Positions 25,101 through 34,462 of a DNA stretch of 64,000 bases are shown here, piece by piece. The translations under genes and the position numbers were made by a program. The stretch comes from Vermamoeba vermiformis (Eukaryota; Tubulinea; Echinamoebida), in the NCBI GenBank assembly GCA_045837725.1, contig JBEWZL010000109.1:248001-312000 (forward strand), given 5' to 3'. Positions within the stretch are counted from its first letter, which is position 1. Each line of letters begins with the position of its first letter. Under the pieces are notes generated by a model. That model saw nothing but the letters and a program-made list of their open reading frames with translations, did no database searches and was not told where the DNA came from.

Positions 25101-27126
25101 CTTAGTCGAGATGGTACGAAGTTAAGAATACTCACCTTGCACATATTAACTCGTGTTGTCAGGGTGAACCACCATTCTTGTATGGTTCGCACTATTCAAA
25201 TATCGGCACTGTACTCCACTTTTTGGTTCGTCTTGAGCCTTTCAGTCGATATTTCGTCGAGTTCCAAGGAGGAAAATTTGATGTTCCTGGTATGTATCAA
25301 GTTATTACATATTGCACACAACTAATGGTTATCTAGATCGAGTATTCCATAGCTTGGACACGACATGGGAGCTCTCGAGCGCCATGTCAACGAGTGACGT
25401 GAAAGAGCTTGTGCCTGAGTTCTTCTATTTGCCAGAGTTCCTAGTCAACAACAACGGCTTCAAACTGGGCACTAAGCAAGACGGACAAGTCGTCAACAAT
25501 GTCATTTTGCCTTACTGGGCCAAGGGTGATGCACGAGAGTTTATTGAACGTCACCGCGAGGCCATGGAGAGCCGCTTTGTCTCCGAGAACTTGCACAATT
25601 GGATCGACCTGATGTTCGGATACAAACAAACTGGAGATGCCGCACTGAAGGCCCTGAACTTGTTCCATCCTCTCACTTACGAAGGCGCTGTTGATATTGA
25701 CAAGATCTCAGACCCAGTCATGCGTGCTGCAACAATCACGCAGATCAGCAACTACGGCCAAGCACCCAAACAGATCTTTAAGAAGCCTCATCCACCTCGC
25801 GGACTGGTGCCTGTCCCTAACGAGACGGTCTATTCAAACTATGACCGATTGTCACCACATCCATTGTACTCGCTCTCTGGTCAAGTGGGCTTTGTGGAGT
25901 ACGTGCGAGGCTCACCTGTAGCCCTCGGCATCAATAAGGTACTGTAACCCCAAAAAAAGTTTCAATGGAAACAAACACTAATATAATACAGTGCATTCTT
26001 TGGCCCTACGGTGAGCTGTGTTTGCAATGGGGTAACTGGGATGGATCGCTACGCATCACTTCGCTCAAAGAGAAGGGCCGTGTTGTCGATCAAATCGAAT
26101 CCTTTGAAATGTTCAACGACACAATCACAGCTGTCGACGTCAGTCGCAATGGCTGGTTGATAGCTGCTGGCTTCGAGTCCTCAGTGGTGCGCTTGTGGCG
26201 CAACAGACCTTACTCAATGAAGTACAGACAATTGCGCGGCGAGGACGTGTCTCCGCTCAAGTTAAAGTAAGTGATAGTCTATAATTGTCTCTGGGACAGT
26301 TTCTAACAAGATGTTAGGGCGAGTAGAATCAAAGCCGATAACATTGCACTTATCGCTGAGTTGAATGGACACGACGGCGCTGTAACGTGTCTCAAAGTGA
26401 GCTCTGATTGGTCACTCGTACTGAGTGGATCACGTGACGGCACAGTCATTGTGTGGGACAGCAATCACGCACGGTACATTCGACAGCTGCGACCTTTGCA
26501 CTCTGATGAGCCAGTTGTTGTGCCGAGCAAAGAAGCACCAATGAGCATTGACGAACTGTCGCTCATCAATACACTTTCAGCACACGACAGCAGCGCTGAG
26601 AACTCGTCCGCTGAAGTCTCGAGTGAAGCTTCACCGCGCGTGCCAAAGAACATCAGAAAAAGACCAACAGGCCCGCCTGAGCCTAATCTCGTCAACTTGG
26701 GCATCACAGCCGTGAACATTCATCCGTACACTGGTGAAATCATCACTGTGCTGGAGACCACCAAAGGCTCGTTGATTGATGTGTGGAGCATTAACGGTGA
26801 GAGATTGGCTAGTCAACTCAGTCCTGACCAGTAAGTCACTCGTGCTATCGATTCTCATTGGTGCATGTCTAATCGCTATTGCCTTATTTAGAGTGCTGTG
26901 CGTCACTTTCACGACTTGCAAACCAGGTCTCGGCGTCAACTTGCTGATCACTGGCCACATGTCAGGTGAAATCAAACTGTGGTCCATGCGCGACTTGACA
27001 CTCCTCAAATCACTGACGCGCAATGCGACACCTGTCACAGCGATCGGTGTGAGTCCCGATGACCTGTCAAATTGTCAGCGGCGACAGCTCGGGCATGCTT
27101 GTGGCTTACTTGGCCAAACCACTTGA
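16157..27126 (+). CDS. Giant BEACH-WD40 protein of the LvsA/ALFY (WDFY3) type
   Basis: About 20 exons encode a protein of roughly 3,000 residues in vesicle, lysosome or autophagy trafficking. The N-terminal 1,000+ residues are helical and armadillo-like. A concanavalin-like lectin fold follows at about 19690-20300 ([30 protein letters not shown]). A Ser/Thr/Pro-rich linker lies at about 22560-23100. The PH-BEACH domain has [20 protein letters not shown] at about 24600. The BEACH core spans about 24830-25950 ([52 protein letters not shown]). WD40 repeats run from about 25990 to the end ([45 protein letters not shown]). No FYVE domain follows, as in Dictyostelium LvsA and unlike animal ALFY. 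The start (ATG 16157, MAEIGHG) is supported by an in-frame splice to [14 protein letters not shown]. The last WD repeat is interrupted by an apparent frameshift near 27069; the main frame stops at 27126 and the better-matching frame runs to TAA 27158-27160. Confidence 0.9.
19577..19631 (+). other. nested stem-loop inside a BEACH-gene intron
   Basis: This intron is longer (about 130 nt) and GC-richer than its neighbours. CGGCC (19577-19581) can pair with GGCCG (19627-19631). Inside it CCCCATTGA (19589-19597) can pair with TCAAATGGGG (19609-19618) with one bulge. It could be an intron-hosted small RNA or a splicing structure. No C/D or H/ACA boxes were identified. Confidence 0.35.
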
Positions 27127-27333
27127 CCGACCACAATTGGGCCTCGAAGTCGGCTTGTAATATTAACGCAGCTATTCTTATAGCATCAAATACTCGATTA
27201 TTATGTACAGCATTCGAATTGTAAAAATAAAATCATTGTAACTACGAATTAAACCATAAAAGGGGCCTTGTTTGTGGATCTGCTACGAGGAAAATATACA
27301 TTTATATTACATGCGGTGATAATACTAATCTTC

Positions 27334-27815
27334 CTATTTTTTGGACTCGTCTCTAACTACCTCGCGAAGTTTTTCTTCTTGGATCTGACGTGTAAGCCGC
27401 TCTTCTTCGCGTTTTAATTGTTCACCGACATATCCATGGAACATGCCTCTGTTACGACCTCTTCCTCGAAATTCTTCGCTGTAATCTGTTCACGTCGTTT
27501 AATATTCGGAAGATCAGATCGCAAAAAATATTTTCATAATTTTAAATAAAATTTAGAATAATGCTCCTTGCATAAAAATGTGTATGGTAGCGTATATTAT
27601 AATAATTGGCTGCAAGCAAATTATTTGTGATTATTTGAATTTGCGGAAAAATAAAATTACTGCGTGAACTTACTTGGCAGTCTGTCATTTCTTTCCAAAT
27701 AAAACATGTACGCTAATGATGCAAGAGCGCCTATAGACAAGCCCCATAGGGTGTATAAGCCAACTTTATCCGAGACTGAAAATGCTGAAGGTTTTCTAAA
27801 AGATCTTCTGCTCAT
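27334..27815 (-). CDS. small single-pass membrane protein with charged C-terminal helix
   Basis: Two exons give about 98 residues. The N-terminus is basic (MSRRSFRKPSAFSVSDK). One hydrophobic helix follows (VGLYTLWGLSIGALASLAYM) and then FYLERNDRLP. The second exon reads NYSEEFRGRGRNRGMFHGYV, then a charged helix (GEQLKREEERLTRQIQEEKL) and ends DESKK at TAG 27336-27334. The intron is about 185 nt, AT-rich, with a GTAAGT donor and an AACAG acceptor. The topology (basic N-side, one helix, coiled tail) would suit a mitochondrial or ER anchor or assembly factor. I recognise no family. The start is the only in-frame ATG before the helix. The 5' end is divergent to the F-box/LRR gene. Confidence 0.65.
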
Positions 27816-27873
27816 ATTGCAGTATTGTTGCTAAGACTCTCGTCTTGCCTCCTCTTACTACGTTGTTAAAATA

Positions 27874-29910
27874 ATGCTAAGTCTATCCAGCGCAGCGGAA
27901 CTTGGGTTTAGCACGTGCTCGCTTGATTATTTCTTGACGTGCCACCAATTTGGTTCATTGTCCGGTGATCACTTTTCTAGAACGTTGCACGTGTATATTA
28001 ATCTGGTGATAATCGTGATGGTAAGTCAACTAGTGTCATTACAGCTCAGATCGATTTCCAAACAAATAAATGACATTGCCATTAATTATTAATTGTAGTT
28101 AGACAGCCAATTTAAATTAAATCAAAATAATTATACCGAAAATACAGTTGGATAAAATTGAAAATAAGTCAGATTTTTTTAGGATCAAACGTGGAACGAG
28201 CTAGACAATTTCCCCAAGGAAATTCTAGAGCATGTTATAGCCTTTATGGAAGATGATGCACGATTAAATGCGCGATTGGCGAGTACAAAGTGGTTCAAAC
28301 TTATTAATTATCGTCAATTCCACGTTCGATTCATCACCGAGGAGACACTGCCCCAAGTCGTTGATAGACTGCTTCAATATGAAGGACCAATAGGACTTAA
28401 AATTAGCAAATCAAGGATCAAGAAATTAGCAGGACATGTTGCCCATCTGTCCCGCTTGACGAATCTAACTTCACTTGCCTTGCTCATCAATTACGAAGCT
28501 GACTTACCACCCCATGTATGGTGGGGACTTACCGCGTTGACAAATTTGCAAGAACTCAAAATGCCATTTGGCTGTCCAGTGGAAGTAACAACTGCATTAA
28601 TCAATCTGAAACAACTGAAAATTAATAACGACACTGTTTGGCGACTCAGCGAGGGCTTGAAGAAAATGTCGCGTTTGGATCACCTCGAATGTGACGCAGA
28701 TATCACCGTGCCATTGGACGTGTACTCAATGTTGCCGTGTCCAACGCGCTTGACTTGGCTCGAGACCAATGCCAAGATGAATCATACCAACACGAGCAAG
28801 CTGTACAACTTACAGTCGCTGAAATATGACGACGCTAATGGAGACACGCCACTTCAGCTGTCATTTGACAAATTCACGGCCTTGCAACGCCTCGAAATAC
28901 TGCAAAAACATATGTCATTCGGTGCCTTGCCATCACGTTTGACAAATCTGACGATCAGCGGCGTGACCACTGATGCAGCATGTTATGAGCACTTGGCAAG
29001 ACTGCACGGTCTCAAGGAATTGACTCTCAGTATTGCGCGTGACAATGACGAACACTACTCGTGGATCAGCCACATGACCTCGCTCGCCTCAGTGTCTATG
29101 TGGACAAGGACAAACGAAGAAGTACCTCTTTTCACTGGTGCTATGTTCAGCATGATCAACTCGCCTAACTTGACAGAGTTAGTGCTCGAAGTCATGCCGG
29201 CCATGAATTTGGGCTATCTGTCACATTTGACAACACTTCGTGAGGTGTTCTTTTACGAGAACGACATGAGACCCCTGGACGTCGATTACAGCTTTGCGAG
29301 CCACTTGACGAATTTAACCAACTTTTTTGCGTACGTTGAGGCTGACAGACCCTCACTCACGGCACTGACTGGTCTCGAAAATCTCAAGTTTTTAAGAGTC
29401 AATAGCAGCAGATACACCCATAACCACAAAATTCGACTGCCAGCGATGTCTTTGGCACGTCTGACAGCTCTCGAGGCGTTGTGGATCGAAAAGTGTGAGC
29501 CTGCAGTCCTGGAAAGTATCTCCGGCCTCACGCACTTGACCGCACTTCACACCGAGTGCCTCGCTAGCCACATTAACTACGAGTTCTTGAAAGACTTGCC
29601 GCTCCAGGACTTGTATGTTAGTACTCCAGGAGCTAACGGAGAGAACTTCTACAGTGTGCTGGTGCAATTGACGGGCTTGCAGAAATTGAACATTCAAGAC
29701 CTGTCCGCGAGACAAGTCATTGGCCTGTCAGCCTTGCAACATCTCACATCGCTGAACGTGTTCCAGTGCGAGTTGAATAACGGCCACAATGTGACGCATT
29801 TGACGTCTATTCAAGAATTGTTTATCACACAAAAGGACACGCGGATAAGCGACAGTGCGCAGCTCATCGAAACAAAAATGTCCAGGTTGGTCGCGTTGAG
29901 AATTAGCTAA
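27874..29910 (+). CDS. F-box-like leucine-rich-repeat protein
   Basis: The large exon (from about 28183) begins DQTWNELDNFPKEILEHVIA then FMEDDARLNARLASTKWFKL, an F-box-like helical motif. About 18 irregular LRRs follow, with the signature LxxLTxLxxL (LSRLTNLTSLALLI, LTALTNLQELKMPF, LTGLENLKFLRVNS, LTALEALWIEKCEP). It ends VALRIS at TAA 29908-29910. The likely role is substrate choice in an SCF-type ubiquitin ligase; an LRR protein without SKP1 binding is the alternative. The upstream exon 27874-28020 is in frame and adds 48 residues, but its last codon is itself an ATG, so initiation at 28018 (MDQTWNEL) is equally possible. The intron 28021-28182 is unusually long for this window. The repeat part is intronless. 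Confidence 0.75.
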
Positions 29911-30024
29911 AAGTCAAGGCTTAATAAAATAGACATTTGCGCTAGACAAGTTACTTTATTCTATAATACAAGTTTGATTGATTGAAGTCAAATCGAGTGC
30001 CGCAGATCCAGCAAAAATTTCTTT

Positions 30025-32132
30025 TTAACTGTGAATCTCATTCTCAGAAATATTTGTTGATTTTCGTTTGCTCTTTCGTTTTTCTTTCTTTTCAAGCTCT
30101 TCGCCTTCAATTTTAGCTGACTTTCGTTTGCCAGAGCCCTCTTCCACCTTGGTCGATTTTCGTTTTGATTTTCCATCGCCATCTTGCTTGACATTCGTGT
30201 TGCTCGCTAATAATAAAAAAATTAATTAGCTGTCAAAAAGAACTTTTTTCACGCATGTCAAAGTGTCACTTACCAGCAGCTGAGGAGCCAGTAGCACCAC
30301 CGGCAGTGTTGCCGCTAGCACCATTTGTGGGTCTAGTTGGGGTCGGGTAGCCAGGCACAGGCTCGCCACATCGCCATTTGAGCACCTGACTCAAGAACTG
30401 CACGCACTTTTGACTCATGACCAGACCTTCCATCGGATCTGAACTCGAAGAATCGTACAAATTAGGAGCCACGACAATAGCTAATAATGAATAGCATTAG
30501 TATCTTATACACATGTATTATATGATTTACGTACCTAAGTTCTGCGGGCTCATTTTATTGACGCTTTCATACTGCGCGGTGTCCACGAGCAGATCCATCA
30601 ACCAATCGAGAATCGTCTTTTGAGGCTCAGGCAGCTTCATATAGGCCTCGACACACTGCTCCGCGGTGGTGCTGTAGAACAATGTCTCGGAGGGCAGTGC
30701 GTTCAACACGGGCGTGGGAAGTTCGCGGAACCAGACCTGGATCGGAGGTCAAAAAACATTTCCTAATTAGGAAGTGCAGCGTACCTTGACCAAGTTCGCA
30801 ACGCTAGGAGGATCAGCAGCGCCTTTGAATGTTTTGGCGTTCATTTGCAGCTTCAATCTGTTCACTTCGGAGTGATCACCGGCCACTCTAAAAATACCCT
30901 CGCATTTGAGACCTTCACTTTCAACCAAGGACTCGCGCATCAATGCCAACACTTTAGGCACTCTGTAGCCTATAATATAAATACGTTATTATAACTGACT
31001 AATGGGTATATTATTTAAGGGTGCTAATCCAGCAACGGATCCACTGCGAATTGGAACTCGCGATTAAGTAACTATTTATAATCATATGATGCAAAATATT
31101 ATTATAATCGCTTTCAGTAGTAATAAGGTGAATATAAATGCCAATAACTTACCATTGTCTTCAACTTGGTCCAAAGTCGATGGATCGACGCCAAACACAC
31201 CAGTCTCGCAGCGTACACGAATAGACAGGAAATTCTTCTCCACTACACATACGATAATATTAGAATTAATTTATCCAAGTCGTTTAGCTGAATTGGCTGA
31301 TTTAATCAAGACTTTGCAACAATTTATCGAATTTGTAAATTTCCTTAAGTAATCGGCGGGTTAACTGCAGATTACTGGGGACTGTAATGGATAGTGTGTT
31401 AATAAATGTATATTACCTCCAATAGTAATAGGCACTTTGAAATTGACATTGGCTGATTGTTTCATGAGAACTTGTACCCGGATCTTCTTCGTCTTGTGCT
31501 AATGTGAACAAGATGTATTAGTTTATTATCTATATTGCAAGGCACCTCGGTGGCCAATTAATATAATTTAATTACTGATGCCACACAAAAAATAAAATTT
31601 TGAATTTTCGGCTATTAGATCTGAAGATTTTCGGTTATCTCTATCATATTCCGCATTATTATGACTATAATATCATAATATTTCCTAATGAGGCATAAAG
31701 AACGAATTTTCTGAATTAATCGTCAATTTTCTTACCGCCGCAATTGAGCCTTTTTCAGGAGTGAACGTAATCTGACAAATTTCTTCTGAGGGCGGTGCAA
31801 ATGAGAACTTGAGCTTATTACTAGTTATATTCTGCAGTTCAAAGTCTTCGGTGACTGGTGTATTAACCGCACAAGGCTGATCTACTCCAAATTCTAAGCC
31901 GTCCTTGGAGAACTAGATTTTACAGTATTAAATATCATCATATATAGCAAACATAATTATATGCGTGAACTTACGGCAACGCTGCGTCTTGAAGCTGTAA
32001 AATAAATAAAAAAATAAATTAATGGGTTGAATAGATCAAATCTGATTTTCAATAGAACGTACCTCGCCCAAGAGCCGGTGCGACTTTAAAATTAGTAGCT
32101 TCTTCTTTATGACCACCTTGTTCGTTACCCAT
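30025..32132 (-). CDS. ASH-RhoGAP protein with possible N-myristoylation site
   Basis: The N-terminus MGNEQGGHKEEATNF has Gly2 in a myristoylation-like context. An immunoglobulin-like ASH/MSP module follows (FGVDQPCAVNTPVTEDFELQ, NITSNKLKFSFAPP, ITFTPEKGSIAA, KIRVQVLMKQSANVNFKVPI). The RhoGAP domain has VFGVDPSTLDQVE, RVPKVLALMRESLVE, GIFRVAGDHSEVNRLK with the arginine finger, VWFRELPTPVLNALPSE and IVVAPNLYDSSSSDPMEG. The Lys/Arg-rich tail (KSKRKSTKVEEGSGKRKSAK) ends NEIHS at TAA 30027-30025. The ASH plus RhoGAP order is that of OCRL/INPP5B, but no 5-phosphatase domain precedes it. Unlike the inactive OCRL GAP domain, the catalytic Arg is present, so it probably stimulates Rho/Rac GTP hydrolysis. 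The basic tail suggests acidic-membrane or nuclear targeting. Start at ATG 32132. Confidence 0.8.
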
Positions 32133-32478
32133 GGTTGGATTCGCGCAGTTGTAATTAAATTAAATTGTGCAGTGATTGGCAGTTACCAATAATACTGCGA
32201 ATGTACAAATACGAAATAAGGTTACTACACAATATGGTGGTATATAGTGCTATAATTATTATATGGAAGAATGAAAATCTGACTCACAGGGTATTAATTT
32301 TCGTCGCTTGGGAAAACTCCAAAATATCTAATTTTGCTTCACCGCCAAATTAGTACCAGAGCTTTAATGCAAGCATCGTAGATGTTTATATACAGACAAT
32401 AACGTATTAAATAATTCAAAACTGGGACAACTCAATTGAATCCGGTTTGAAATTTGTGTTTTGCCAAATCCAAACGAC

Positions 32479-33047
32479 ATGAGCACACCAAAAGCTAGAA
32501 GAGCTCAAAAGAGGGCCTTGCCGAAGTCACTAGCAATTGTATTGAAGGCACTTGAAGGCCAAGAAATTACATTGGAGCTGCGCAATGAGATCGACATCCG
32601 CGGCACTGTTGACTTTGTTGACGACCTAATGAAGTAAAGAGATTGTATTAGTAATTTAAATGTACTAAAATAATATTTTGACAGCACGACAATGACTAAT
32701 GTGTCGTACAAAAGTCATTTGGTAAGTGTAAAAAATCAGATCTAATTTTTAAAATTATCTAATTACCCAAATTAATAGACTGGCACTGAGGAAAAATTCG
32801 AGCAGTTATATGTCAGTGGAAAAAATATTCGATATGTCAATATTCCCGATCACATCAATATTATCAAAACGGTCGAAGAATACGTAAGTGGATGCAGGCT
32901 TGGTTCGCGCTATTTATGCTCAATCATTCGCTATTATTTCTAAACATAACCCTAATACAGCAACGTATGATAAATATGGCAAGAAACAAGTATAAGAGAG
33001 GAGTCAGGAAAGCACCAAAACAAAATCCAACCCACGAGAAGATTTAG
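32479..33047 (+). CDS. LSM10: LSM10-like Sm protein (U7 snRNP)
   Basis: Four exons encode about 125 residues. Sm1 reads SLAIVLKALEGQEITLELRN and continues GTVDFVDDLMN. Sm2 is YVSGKNIRYVNIPDHINI. After the fold comes IIKTVEEYQRMINMARNKYK and a basic tail ending THEKI at TAG 33045-33047. The Sm2 variant RYVxIPDxxNI and the long helix after it match LSM10, the SmD1-like subunit that with LSM11 replaces SmD1/SmD2 in the U7 snRNP. That particle cleaves replication-dependent histone pre-mRNAs. SmD1 itself is a less good fit, because its Gly-Arg tail is missing and the post-Sm2 helix differs. LSM11 and U7 RNA are not in this window. The exon junction LMN/TTMT falls at the usual beta2-beta3 loop. Confidence 0.78.
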
Positions 33048-33325
33048 AGCAATTGATATGCATGGCCTAAAGAATATTGAAGGAAGATAATATAGTTGCG
33101 CGTATACTCTGCTAAAATAGGCTTACCGGTAGCTAAACCCTCGGATCCACAAGAACGATCCGAAACTGACGAATTAAGGCCTTTTGAGGCTGAATTAGCC
33201 GTATAATATTACAGTCAAGCCTATATCGATGCACGAATATAATGATGATTTAATAAATATCAAACTGTTGCCAAGGAATCATTTCACTTTTAATAACATG
33301 TTATTTGTAATATCAACGAGCAACC
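33048..33325. other. intergenic spacer between LSM10 and FAHD1
   Basis: A mostly AT-rich spacer between two genes in the same direction. It holds GATC-containing motifs (CGGATCC near 33141 and ACGATCC near 33156) and a TACCGGTA palindrome near 33125. No open frame or RNA signature was recognised. Confidence 0.5.
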
Positions 33326-34340
33326 ATGAACAGATTTTGGGAATTTGGAAAAAAGATTGTAGCTATTGGCAGAAATTACGCTGAGCACGCGAAGGGTACG
33401 TATTGTATAGGCATAAGATTCTTCATGTAACCGTTGCGGATCTGTCAAAAATAATTTTCGGTTCAAAAATTACGTTTAATTCTAAAAATACGATTCCCTA
33501 TTGTCACAATATGAATACAATAATTATATGCCTGTTCTAATTATTATTGCAATATGTACGTAAAATTAACATTAATTCCAATCAACACAGAGCTTAACAA
33601 CCCTTTGCCCAAGAAGCCAATTCTTTTCTTAAAGCCAACTACTTCTTATATTCGTCCTGGTACGTAATTATGAACCATTAGTGAAAAGGGTGATCTTGCA
33701 GCGGATCTGATATTTTTGTCCGTGCAGGCCAATCCATTGAAATTCCCCCCGCAGTGCGCTCATTGCACCACGAAGTTGAGCTCGGAGTTATTATCGGCAA
33801 AAAGGCCGTGCAGATCAGCCCGCAAGACGCGATGGAACACGTGGCCGGATACACCCTCGCACTCGACATGACAGCACGTGACTTGCAAGACGAAGCCAAG
33901 TCAAAGGGCTTGCCGTGGACTGAAGCTAAGGGCCACGATACCTTCTGCCCGGTGTCGGACTTTATTGAAAAGAACAAGATCCCTGACCCGCACAACATTG
34001 AACTGTGGCTCAAAGTCGACGGTCAAGTCAAGCAAAAGGGCAACACCAAGGACATGATCTTCAAGTAAGTAATCCTTGCTGTATACTACAAAAAGTATTG
34101 GGATGAGATCTGGATCCCGTGTTAAGTGACCAGATCCGCGGTAGTACTAATCTCCGTTATAGATTACCCGAGATGATCAGCTATATCTCACACGTGATGA
34201 CCCTCGAGCCCGGTGATGTGATCTTGACTGGCACGCCCTCAGGTGTTGGTCCTGTCGCTGCTGGCAGTGAGATAACTTGCGGTATCACCGGCGTTATTGA
34301 CATGAAATTCCCCGTCATTGCTCGCAAGGCAAAGTTGTAA
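33326..34340 (+). CDS. FAHD1: Fumarylacetoacetate hydrolase domain protein 1 (acylpyruvase/oxaloacetate decarboxylase)
   Basis: It cleaves acylpyruvates and decarboxylates oxaloacetate, in mitochondria in animals. It starts MNRFWEFGKKIVAIGRNYAE, very like FAHD1, followed by NPLPKKPILFLKPTTSYIRP and IEIPPAVRSLHHEVELGVII. The metal ligands are the Glu residues of HHEVELG and Asp of YTLALDMTARDLQDEAKSKG. Then come LPWTEAKGHD and CPVSDFIEK, then IPDPHNIELWLKVDGQVKQK, and the last exon has TLEPGDVILTGTPSGVGPVA. It ends RKAKL at TAA 34338-34340. Length (about 220 aa) is normal. No mitochondrial presequence is obvious. Introns carry the recurrent GGATCTG/CAGATCC motifs; the intron at 34067-34143 has several copies. 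Confidence 0.95.
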
Positions 34341-34462
34341 AACACACTCTCTTATATTCATAACTAAATACACTGCTATTTGTAATTAATTCCGATCCTA
34401 TTTACATTTTATAGTTACATCAAGTTTACAAGGTTATGTTACAATTTTGGTTGGATCTGCTT

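Noticed and set aside
33100-33200. Possible snRNA-like sequence with GCTTACCGGTAGC
   Set aside because: No Sm site, no conserved snRNA core and no terminator; only the short TACCGGTA palindrome is real.
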